From NCBI RefSeq assembly GCF_028372415.1, contig NC_092872.1, positions 517,824,224-517,888,223 on the forward strand: a stretch of 64,000 nt of DNA, read 5' to 3'. The translations under genes were made by a program, and so were the position numbers. Of this stretch, positions 54,846-64,000 are shown in pieces. Origin of the DNA: Notamacropus eugenii (taxonomy: Eukaryota > Chordata > Mammalia > Diprotodontia > Macropodidae). Position 1 is the first letter of the stretch. The number at the start of each line of letters is the position of its first letter. Below the pieces are notes generated by a model. It was not told the DNA's origin and made no database searches. It was given only the letters and a program-made list of their open reading frames with translations.

Positions 54846-55377
54846 CTGCTATGATGAGAAATGATAAATCATATTCTTTACACTATAAAAATGGATTTTA
54901 ATAAGTACGATTCTTAGCACGTGAAAGTAGTGAGGTAGGCCACTCATGTACTTAGAGTGAGGGAATAACCCAAGTGTTGCAACAGAATCCCGAAATACAA
55001 AAATCACCAACACAGAAGAAACATCCATAGCGTATTGGATAGATCCTTTAGGGAGGAATTATGGGAAGATATGTCCCAGAAACATGTAGAGGTGTTAAGA
55101 ATGGAGATAGCCTATTTCACTTTCTATAAAAAATACAAAGGAGAGCATATGAAAAAAAGATGAGTGTAAATTGAAAAGTGAAAGTATGAAGCTAGAAACA
55201 ACAATGTTGGAGAATAATAATTTCAGGGTGTGCTGCTGGAAAACCTAGGTTAAATACAGACTAAGTTAAAGTTGGTACAAACTATAGAGCATATTTATTT
55301 AACTTGCTTTTTTTTGGAGGACTGAAGGATTCTGCATATAAAGTCATCTATGATGTTAACTCCTGCTTCTCTATTTG
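54846..55377. other. Intergenic, nothing recognised
   Basis: No gene or named repeat seen before the purine-rich tract upstream of the 56-kb promoter. Confidence 0.4.
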
Positions 55378-55457
55378 GAGGAAAAAGGAAGGAAAGAAGG
55401 AAGGAAGAGGAGGAATTAAGGAAAGAGGAAGGAAGGAAGGAAAGAAGGAAGAAAGGG
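55378..55457. repeat. GGAA/GAAA purine-rich microsatellite
   Basis: About 80 bp of almost pure purine on the plus strand, built from GGAA, GGAAA and GAGG units, roughly 220 bp upstream of the SBS motifs. Confidence 0.9.
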
Positions 55458-55685
55458 CCCTTTGGGATGGATCCTAGAGGCCGCCAGCGTTACCTGGGGG
55501 GTGAGAATGTGTGCCACCGAAGACCATGAGAAGGATGGTTATACCCATACATGTTGGCTGAGGTCTAAGTGAATGACACCAACCTGTTCCTGGACATTCT
55601 ATCGGAGGTAACCCCTGCCTCTGCTTTTAAAAGGCTGTCACTTCCTGCCCGCTGTCCCTGAATTTGGGCCTGTGCATCCTGCGGG

Positions 55686-55882
55686 AACTACATCTCCCAT
55701 CAGTCGAGAGCAAGAAGGGGTAGGTTAGGATAGCCCCCAGCAAAGGACCACACCTCAGCTTGATCGCGAAAGACAATTTTGATTCCCGACGTGGAGGGTA
55801 GTGGGTAGGGTTTCATGCAGTGCCTGCTGGGAATTGTAGTCTCCGTAGCAGGAGCTGCGCTGAACCTGCCGGGAATTGTAGT
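55686..55882. promoter_or_regulatory. Cluster of three SBS/ZNF143-type motifs
   Basis: Plus strand ACTACATCTCCCATCA at 55687-55702. On the minus strand ACTACAATTCCCAGCAGG at 55841-55824 and ACTACAATTCCCGGCAGG at 55883-55866. The last two match the ZNF143/STAF consensus almost perfectly. They lie 80-300 bp upstream of the predicted first exon. Confidence 0.8.
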
Positions 55883-56750
55883 TTCAGTAATGGGGGGAGG
55901 GGATTGGGGAAGGAGGGGGGTCGGGCCCTGTCCCTCCCCCCCCGTCACTTCCTGCCTGGCTGCGGGAGCCCGAGCGGCTCATTCTCTTTAGTGTTTGCCC
56001 TGTGGCCGCAGCGTCTGGCTCGGCTTCCCCCTCCCTCCCTCCCCGATCCCCGGCGCCCGCCCCCCCACAGGCCATTCCGCCTCCCCTCCCCTCCTCACAA
56101 CCACCGCCTAACCGATCCTTCGTCGGGGGACGAGTCCCGGGAATCCAGGTGAGGCGCTTCGGCCCAGCCCGTTGCAGCTTGGGGGAGGGCCTGGTGGGTG
56201 AGGGAGAGGCGGAGGGGACGGGAGACAGCTCCCCTGAGCCACCCCGGCCTAGCTCGGCCTGAGGAGGCGAGGCAACCGGCCGCTTCCAGCGTGCCTCGGC
56301 CGACAGGGCTGGGGACACCAGGCCGCTGAAGGAGTCAGCTTCCCTCCCCGGCCGGAGTGGGGAGGGGCTGCCGCCACCCCCTCCCCCAGGAAAGGCCTCA
56401 GTCCCTCCGCCCTCCTCGGGGCGGGGATCAGGCCTATTCTGGGAGAAGAGCCCTCAGCCTTCTCCTCCTGCCGCTGCCCCTCGCCGTCCTCCCGGGGTAT
56501 GGGGGCTCGGGAGGCGCCGGTTCCTCCGCCGCCCCTTCTCCATCCTTGGTCTTTTTCTGCTTGATGCCCTTCCCCGCCTTTTCCCCAGAGGAACGGTGTT
56601 TGCTGCAGCCCCCGTCTCGCTGGGGACCCATGTCTGCTCCCCCCCAGCAGGCCCCTTCCTCCCTCTGCACCTTCTCGGCCTGAGGGACGTGCAACAGCCT
56701 TTTTAACCTGTTCTTTGCCACGGAGGGGAAGACCAGGCCCTTTTTAAGGC
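55800..56750. promoter_or_regulatory. CpG-island promoter, inferred STAU1
   Basis: Strongly GC- and CpG-rich block between AT-rich flanks, with the SBS cluster at its upstream edge and a good splice donor inside. Long reading frames on both strands are composition effects. Confidence 0.75.
55960..56146 (+). other. STAU1: Noncoding first exon, inferred STAU1
   Basis: Predicted exon ending GGGAATCCAG followed by GTGAGGCGC (donor GT near 56149). STAU1 (Staufen1, a dsRNA-binding protein of mRNA transport and decay) is inferred only from gene order: in human it lies head to head with DDX27. No STAU1 coding sequence is in the window, so another gene is formally possible. The start is a guess from the CpG island. 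Confidence 0.5.
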
Positions 56751-59700
56751 AGGAGCCCCTCGTAAGCTCCTCTCTTCCGGATTTTGCACACACACACTCC
56801 CCCCCCCCCCCAAACCCTAGCCCAGTTCTAAGGCTAGAGTGTTTATCTCTGAATGCCTAAAGAAATTTATTCTGACCCTTTCCCCTACTCCGCTGCCTGC
56901 CAGATTGTCCATGGAATGTTCGTTGAATTGTTGAAACTCCAGCAGTTTTTTATTGTTCTATGTCCCAATCTTCATTATCCTAAGGGAGAGGATAGACTGG
57001 TTCTGGGTTGTTTTTTTTAATCCTCCGAGCTTTCCTATATCAAATATGCCTTTCGTATTAGGGAGGAAGTTAGGTATGGTTCTGGTTCCTTGAAAGGAAG
57101 GAAACAGTAGTGGTATCAAACAAAGTTCTGAGCTGCCGCCCTCATACACCTGTGCACTTGGGGGAGAAATGCATTTTTCTGCAGGCAGTTGTGTTGAGGA
57201 GAAGACTATTTCAGTTTAAACTTATCCATGGCAACTGATGTGGATGTGAGAAATTCATCATCCCTCCGGTAGAAAGTATGTGGAACCAGCTGGTTATCAT
57301 TTGGGGCCACAACCTGTAAGAGAAAGGTAATATTGCCATCCCGTATTTAGTAAGTAAATAGATTCAGTGGCTTATTTCCTTCCTTGTCCTTACTCCAAAT
57401 TGCCTCGTCTTCTACTGTAATATAATCCAAACCTCTAACACCATACCTTTTTGCCAGCTCCTCTGCCCTCGTTTACTGATGCCTATTATAAGTCTGTGCA
57501 CTTACCCATGTGGCAATATCATTCGTGTATGTAAGAGAATCTCTTCTATAAGGCCAAATATGTATGGCAGCCCAGTCATCTGTGGGTTTTTCTGGCAATG
57601 GGAAAAGCTTTAAGGTTTCAGGGACTTTGTTGTTTTTCTGTATGCTGTCGGATTGTCTTGATTGTTGTGAGTCTGCAGGAGAAAACTGATTTTAAGTTGT
57701 TCGTGTTATCTCTAGGTAATCAAAGTGAGATAAATTATACTAAGAGTTATTGAAAGTTAAAGTGGCTGGATTGCAGAGAGTAATTTTAGAGTTGACAGGT
57801 GAGATTTTAGTGTAGTAGGTTCATTTGTGCATGCTGAGTTTATTTTTAATTCAGAAGTTAAGTATACTGGTATATCTTGTACTAAGCAAACTGGATTGTG
57901 AAAACCCTGATTTACAGAAAAGATTAGGCAATACTTGTTTGTTCTATTAAAAAGTTCTTTTATATTATTTAAATTATTTAAATAGAATCCCTTAATTAAA
58001 ATATTTGATTTACACATCACCTTAGAAACATCTTTTGCTTAATTTTATGAAGTTAGTACGTTGGACACTTGCCTATTATAGTTTGATACATTTATAAAGT
58101 CTTGTTATCCATTTCAATGTATTTTAAAATCGCTGTAAGTTTCCGAAGTGTTTAAACTATGAATCAGACAAATTACCTGTTGCCTTTTGTAAAGTGCACT
58201 GCTGCCACAAACAGCATTTTAAAATTGTATTTTAAAATTGATTTGGAATATAACTAATTTTTCCCAAGCTGTTATTCTCTCTAAAGTTACTCATTTTTAT
58301 AATGAATGTATAAAGTTATCTTTTAGTTAGTAATTTGCAGTTGGTAATTATTTTATTTTGTGGGGTAAAAATTATTGTAATATACATTTTTATAGCCAAA
58401 ATGGAGGTTTTGGTGAATTACATGTGAGGCAGGATTTAGATCATTTTTTTTTTTAAGATTACAAGCTATATTATTTGCGTATGAAACAGCAGTTTTTTCT
58501 TTGTGATACTAGTTTAAAAAAAAAATCAAACGTTGGATTTTTTCTTCCTGGTCTAATGGACATTTGTTAAACTATCTTTAATGGAAAATAACTTTTTGTG
58601 TCAAAGTTAAACTATGGTTAATAAGTTATGTGATGAAAAACTTTAAAAGGTTCTTTACTGTGGTTGTGCAAATATGCTGATGTAATTTTAGGTTAAGAAT
58701 TAAGGAAAGAATATTCTGATTAGAAACTTTAAATTCTACTCTGGAGGATTTTTTTTTTTAAAAAAAAGCCTCATTACCCACTATACTTTTTAATAGTAAA
58801 TTTAGTAATTTTGAAACCTTCTTGATTTTAGTAGACATGTAATACCAACGTAGCTATAGATGACAAGCAAATACTGCCCTCTGTAATTTTAAAAGATATT
58901 TATGTCATTTAGGGAAGTTGTTAAGAAACATATTTAATTTGTCAGTTACTAGAATTATTAAATGTATAGCTATAAACGTTGCTTTCAGAATTGCTTTGTT
59001 GTATGCATGTATACTAGTATTCCAGTTGTCTGTCCTTAGAGGCAGTGGAAATGTTATGTTTTGTTTTAGTCATCAAAACATGGCAAGATTGTAGTTTTTG
59101 AACCCACACTTACTACTCTAGAAAAGGAAAAGGTTATGTTTTATTTTGAAAAATGCTTCAAGCTTTCCACTATTTTTCATTTATAAATTTTTTAGTATTG
59201 TTGCTGTCATAAATATATTCCCTTTTGAATTAATTTTGGTCTCTTTCAGGATATAGTCAGAAAAAGCACATTTGTATATAGATGCCAAGTTATGGAATAA
59301 ATAAAAACTTGTAAAACTATTTTGGGGGCAGGATTCCACTTCTAAAGTGTCATGCATCCAGTAATGGAAAATGAAAAGACATGCCCCTGCAACCCGGACA
59401 TAGTCACACTAGGCCAAAAATACTTAATACGTTGAAGCACAAAGTGAGTGGAACTTGTAGATTCCTGCCGATTTCCTTCTCTTCTATATTTCTTTATTTG
59501 GAATTAAACCCATTAGCAGTAATACAGTTTTTCAATTTTGCAAAGAATTATTGCTTTTACTCAGTATGCAGTGTGACTTATTAGATGTTTCAGCAACAAA
59601 TCTGACGATAGTCAGTGCCTGAGGCCTTGTTAATGTTCTTATGTGAATCCCCAAACTGGATCATGTTATATAGTATTTGATGTCATGCTTAGAATCTGGT

Positions 59701-60494
59701 AGAATGATAAAATATTGCTTAATCTGGACATTATAAATCCTTTTGTCATATTAAATATGGGAATTACTTCTAACTGGTTAAGGTATTTGAATGAGTTTGG
59801 GTGGTGATTGTAATGTTGGTCACTGAAATTACTAGAACATTTTAGTGAAATTTTTGGTTTCTATCAGACCTACCAGAGGTTGTTTCAGAGATTTCTCCCC
59901 TTTACCTCCCACTGTAGAATGCAAACTTTTAGGGGCCTAGGCTTTTTTTTTTTTAATCAGTCTGTTTATATCACATAGCATGGTGCCTTACAAATGATAG
60001 TCATTAAATTTAAAAAATATATAGAATAGATATTTAATATATTTTTTGAATTTTGAATCTTAGTGACAGGAGGCTTTGAAAATAAAAATAGTTTTCTGTT
60101 CTTACTTTCTCCTGACCTCTTTAAGTAAATCTTTTATTATGACTCAGGTCATAGCACTAGGGCAATTCTAAAAAAGATGAAATTGCAATCTAAAGTTTTA
60201 ACTCTCTGAGAAGATGTGCTAGTTATTAAAGTTAATTTTTAACTAAGATGGATTTATATGTTCTTTTCAGGGTTATGTTGAGAGAAGAGATTGATTAGTT
60301 ATAGAAATAGAAGAGTAAGAACCAAGTTCTGGTTTTTTAAATACCAAGATTAATGTTGATTGTCTTTGACATATTGCTTAATGAACATCTATAAATATCT
60401 GTTGAATCTCATCTAATTGAGCTACCTTTAAGGAAGGATATTATGAAGCTTGGTTAGTTAGTACTGACCATATATATCCTTTGTGCTGGTGATC

Positions 60495-60665
60495 ATAATA
60501 TCATGTGAGGCAGAGAAGGGTGGTCATTTTTATCCTTATTTTACAGATGAGGAAATTGAGATTCAGGGGGGCTAAGTTGAAGGTGCTCCTAGCGCTAGTG
60601 ACTGAGCCAGGACTTAAACCTAAGTTTTCTGAGGCTAGCAAACTAGTGCTAGCTTTCTTTTGTAC
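60495..60665 (+). repeat. MIR/CORE-SINE fragment
   Basis: TTATTTTACAGATGAGGAAA, TTGAGATTCAGG and GTGACTGAGCCAGGACTTAA match the core and tail of a MIR-type SINE. Confidence 0.7.
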
Positions 60666-61609
60666 TCTGCTGCCAGTGAAATGTATAGTTGAATAATAAG
60701 TTTATCCTAAAGATAGAATTTAGACCAGCAAACTACATTTTCAAGAAAACACCGTGTAAGACTATTGTTTATGTAATTGTGTACAAGAGATTGCAACGTT
60801 GTCTCAGATGGTCAACTTTACTGAATGCTGTGGGCCAAAAAACACCCTAGCACCACTAAAGCAAAACTTATTGCAAGTAGTTTAATTCACTTTGTATATA
60901 TTAAAGTTAGTAAGACTGGTGATATCACGTCTGTGATTCTATAGATAATGTAGCCGTAGATCTACAAAATCACTGGAGACTATATCTACTCTTATCCTGA
61001 ATCAGTACATTTAGGATTTTTTTTTTTGCTTCTTTAAGGGTTTTGTTCAGTCTTCTTGTACAAGATATAATTCCTAAAATCTGGGATAAAAAAAGTTGAG
61101 GAAAGTATTTAGTTTTAATTAGACTTCTTAATTGTCACTTTGTAACTGAGATGTAATACAAAATTTCTTTCATCAAGATATTAATTTTATAGATGCAATA
61201 AGTGTGAATTTGTAGGGTTTTTAACAATACAAATTAAACTGCATTGTTTTAGCCTTGTATAAAAATCAGTTATCCAAGGAGTTTTGCTTACTTCACTGAG
61301 CCAGATGATAAAGATTAAAAAATTTATTAGACTAATATGGTTTGTATTTGTTTTAAAAACATGATTGGAGGTTACTGATGAACTTAGGTCTCTTTCTAGG
61401 ATCTCTGGCTGCGGGTGTAGGAGTGGTGTCAATTGTGTACCCTGGTTGAGGGCATTATACTTTTCTTGTTTCCATATTTTTCTGTTGTACTTCAATAAAT
61501 TTTCATTTGGCTTTAAAATTATTGTGTGAGGATCATTTGATGAAGAAAAGGAGATAGCACTGAGTTTTGAATTAGGGAGCATGAGTTAGTATTAGTGTCT
61601 TCATCTGTG

Positions 61610-61830
61610 ACAAAGCATCATGTTGTAGTGTATAGAGAGCTGATCTTAAAGCCTGAAAGACTTAGTTCAAGTCCCACATCTGATATGTGCCACTGGGCAA
61701 GGTTAGTCTCAGTATTCTTCTAGGCAGTTTTCTCAGCGCCTTAGAGGTGTTGAACTGCATTGTTAGAGGATATTTCTTCACCTTGGAATGCCCAGTGAAT
61801 TTACAAGTTTGGTGAGGACCCTTCCAACTC
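61610..61830 (+). repeat. Old tRNA-type SINE relic
   Basis: TGTAGTGTATAGAGAGCTGA, CTTAGTTCAAGTCCCACATC and CACTGGGCAAGG recall the SINE at 32.45 kb with strong decay. The right part is less certain. Confidence 0.5.
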
Positions 61831-61884
61831 AAAGAGGAATTTTTAAGGTCAAACTACATCATCATCTAATTATGTTTCTCTACT

Positions 61885-62770
61885 ACTGTAGAATCATAGA
61901 ATCTCATTGTTGGAAGGTCCTTCAGAAATAATCTGATAGTCCAAGTCATCTCTGAACAAGAGCACCTCTACAACAGAAGTGTCAAACTCCCGGGGTGTAA
62001 GGGCCAGCAAGACTCCTGAGTGTTGTCTGAACCATAACAAAATAAATAAAAATGGAATACAACATGGATAATGTCAATTTGTGGTTTTCCAAGTTAATAT
62101 ATGACCTGCAGAGATCTCAGGGATCGATTCCTATTTGAGTTTAACACTACTCCATTATCCTTAACAAGTGGCTGTAATTCCACTCTCTTCTTGAGGAAAC
62201 CCATTCACCTTTGGAGCAACTTTAAGTGCTAGGATATTTTTCCTTAGATAATATTTGTCATTCTGTAATTACTACCCATGAACAGGTCCTAGCTCTGTCT
62301 TCTGGAGTGAAGTAGAACAAGGACAGTCCTTATTCAAGTAGAAAGCTAAGCAAATACTGTTCCCCATTCTGTATAAAGTTTTCTCCTAGTTGTCAGTATT
62401 CTACTCTAATATGGTACCAAGAATTAAATACAATACTCTAATTCTGGTCTGAGCATGGCAGAATGCAGTAGGACTATTATAACCTCTTTCATTCTGAGCA
62501 TTATTTCTCTATTCGCACAACTTAAGATGCCATTAATTTTTTGTTTTTTGTTTTTTTTTTGGTTGCCATGTCATAAAATTGACTCATTGACCTTGCAGTA
62601 AATTTAAATCTCCAGGTCTTTTCTATCATAAATTGTCTAGTCATATCTCCCTTTCTGTACTTGATTTTTTGAACCTGAATGTAAGGCTTTACATTTAATT
62701 CTATTATATGTCAGTGGTTCTTTCCATTGTCCTATCTTGTTGAGATCTTTTTGCATTCAAAAATGTCTGA
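61885..62770 (-). repeat. L3/CR1-clade LINE 3' part, about 0.9 kb
   Basis: Begins on the plus strand with TAGAATCATAGAATCTCA, the reverse complement of the CR1-type 3' terminal repeat. It continues GGAAGGTCCTTCAGAAAT, GGTTGCCATGTCATAAAATT, TTGATTTTTTGAACCTGAAT and GTTGAGATCTTTTTGCATTC in CR1/L3 order. A hAT-like element (61976-62150) is inserted. Confidence 0.7.
61976..62150. mobile_element. Small hAT-like element inside the L3/CR1 relic
   Basis: About 175 bp with inverted ends GAAGTGTCAAACTC and GAGTTTAACACTAC (12 of 14 positions pair). The internal TTTGTGGTTTTCCAAGTTAA matches the 51.57-kb element. No clear 8-bp target-site duplication could be seen. Confidence 0.65.
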
Positions 62771-62984
62771 CCTGTTAGGTTTCTATCCTAGCTTCGTGTC
62801 AGCTATTGCAGATTTAATAAGTTTGCTATCAGTGCTTTTCATGGTTTATTCTCCTTGTCTTTTTTCTTTCGTAACCAGAGTTTGTTTTTAATGAGATAGG
62901 GACATTTTGCTTATCTTTTCATTGATTAGTGATTTGACCAGTCATTCAAATATTTTAGAATGTGCTGATAAATTATCTCCCTGT

Positions 62985-63138
62985 TGTTGTTTTTTTTAAT
63001 TTTTATTTTTGGAGGCAATTGGGCTTAAGTGACTTCCCTAGGATCACGTAGCTAGTAAATGTCTGAGGCAGAATTTGAACTCAGGTCCTCCTGACACCAG
63101 GGCTGCTGCTCTATCCACTGTATCACTTAGCTGCCCTC
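62985..63138 (-). repeat. tRNA-type marsupial SINE, minus strand
   Basis: Reverse complement reads GGGCAGCTAAGTGATACAGT, GGATAGAGCAGCAGCCCTGG, GAGGACCTGAGTTCAAATTC and ends in an A-rich tail. Confidence 0.85.
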
Positions 63139-63139
63139 C

Positions 63140-64000
63140 CCCCAAATTTTTTTTTAACATATATAGTATTTCCCCCCAATTGCATGTTAAAACAATTTTT
63201 TAACATTGGGGTTTTTTTAAATTTTGAATTTCTAATTCTATCCTTTTTTCCCCTTCTCCCCCTCCCTCAGATGGTAAGCAAACAGATATAGGTTATACAT
63301 GTGTAATCAGGTAAAACATTTCCATATTAGTAATTTTGTACAAGAAGACTCCAATTAAAAAAGAGAATGAAAGAAAATGAAAAATAGCATACTTTATGTA
63401 TGCTGTATTCAGACAATGACTTCTTTCTCTAGAGATGGATTATATGCTTCATCATTACTCCTTTGAGATTGTCTTGGCTCTTTGCATTGCTGAGAATAGC
63501 TAAGCCATTCACAGTTCTTCATTGTACAATATTACTGTTATTGTGGACAATGTTTTCCTGGTTCTGCTATTTTCAATTTGCATCAGTTCATGTAAGTCTT
63601 TTGAGGTTTTCATGAGAGGATCCTGCTCATCATTTCTTATAGGCCCAATAATACTCCATCACAGTCACATACCCCAGCTTATTTAGCCATTCTCCAGTTG
63701 ATGGGCATTCCTTTGCTTTCCATTTCTTAGCCTTTGCAAAAAAAGAGCTGCTATAAATATTTTTGTACATGCATATCCTTTTTTTTTTTGGCGGGGTGGG
63801 GTTTTTTGTGATAGAGACCTAATAGTAGTATTACTGGGTCAAAGGGTATATGCACGGTTTTATAGCCCTTTGGGCATAGCTCCAGAATGGTTGGATCAAT
63901 TTACAACTCCATGAACAGTGTATTAGTGTCCCAAATTTTCTATATCTCCTCCAACATTTGTCATTTTCCTTTTCTGTCATATTAGCCAATGAGATGGGTG
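63140..64000 (-). repeat. L1 3' end running off the window, minus strand
   Basis: Reverse complement of L1 3' UTR (63140 to about 63560) and ORF2 tail. Marks include CTCATCATTTCTTATAGGCC, TTCTCCAGTTGATGGGCATT and GTCAAAGGGTATATGCACGG. The upstream part of the element lies beyond 64000. Confidence 0.85.

Larger units (their letters stand above)
56151..64000 (+). other. Presumed first intron of STAU1
   Basis: GC-rich to about 56750, then AT-rich. 56.8-60.5 kb shows no coding likeness, snoRNA or clear repeat to my eye. From 60.5 kb on it holds SINE, L3/CR1, hAT-like and L1 pieces listed separately. Further 5' UTR exons could lie here; none can be called from splice signals alone. Confidence 0.4.

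Noticed and set aside
55700-56318. Long frames on both strands at the 56-kb CpG island
   Set aside because: GC composition effect; they cross a splice donor and match nothing recognised.
56151-64000. STAU1 coding exons inside the window
   Set aside because: Searched by eye for the known N-terminal and dsRNA-binding domain sequences on the plus strand; none found.

Overview
The window is mammalian nuclear DNA and most probably marsupial. Genes are intron-rich with GT/AG splice sites. The protein products are close to, but clearly diverged from, the placental proteins. The interspersed repeats are CORE-SINEs, a tRNA-type SINE, an L1 lineage of marsupial type, old L2 and L3/CR1 pieces and small hAT-like elements. 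I cannot name the species.

Gene order is ZFAS1 (minus, 0.6-3.7 kb), ZNFX1 (plus, 3.9-18.9 kb), DDX27 (minus, 40.8-20.2 kb), then a CpG-island promoter at 56 kb whose position fits the first exon of STAU1 (plus). This is the order of the human 20q13.13 block. ZFAS1 and ZNFX1 share one divergent CpG-island promoter. ZNFX1 and DDX27 converge, with about 1.3 kb between their ends. DDX27 and the inferred STAU1 are head to head about 15 kb apart.

0.6-3.7 kb: a spliced 5'TOP-type noncoding host gene whose four introns each carry one box C/D snoRNA of the SNORD12 family, 64-75 nt before the next exon. From memory, human ZFAS1 hosts three, so the fourth and most diverged copy is the most interesting item here. 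A 32-bp minisatellite sits in intron 1. 3.7-4.7 kb: divergent promoter with two TATA boxes facing apart, a ZNF143/SBS motif, a tandem RFX-like half-site and an interferon-response element. 4.3-18.9 kb: ZNFX1, 14 exons, 1,923 codons, complete. 20.2-40.8 kb: DDX27, 21 coding exons, 760 codons, complete; its second intron (9.5 kb) is a pile of nested L1 elements. 41.7-55.4 kb: intergenic, packed with L1, L2, SINE and L3/CR1 relics. 55.7-64 kb: three SBS motifs, CpG island, noncoding first exon, then AT-rich intron with old repeats and an L1 that leaves the window.

Functionally, DDX27 (pre-rRNA processing helicase) and the ZFAS1 snoRNAs (rRNA 2'-O-methylation guides) both serve ribosome biogenesis. 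ZNFX1 is an interferon-linked RNA helicase and STAU1 a double-stranded-RNA-binding protein, so the block is rich in RNA-handling genes. No previously undescribed gene system is evident; the novelty lies in the snoRNA set, the promoter layout and the nested repeats. Repeat family names are from memory of consensus sequences, not from a database search.
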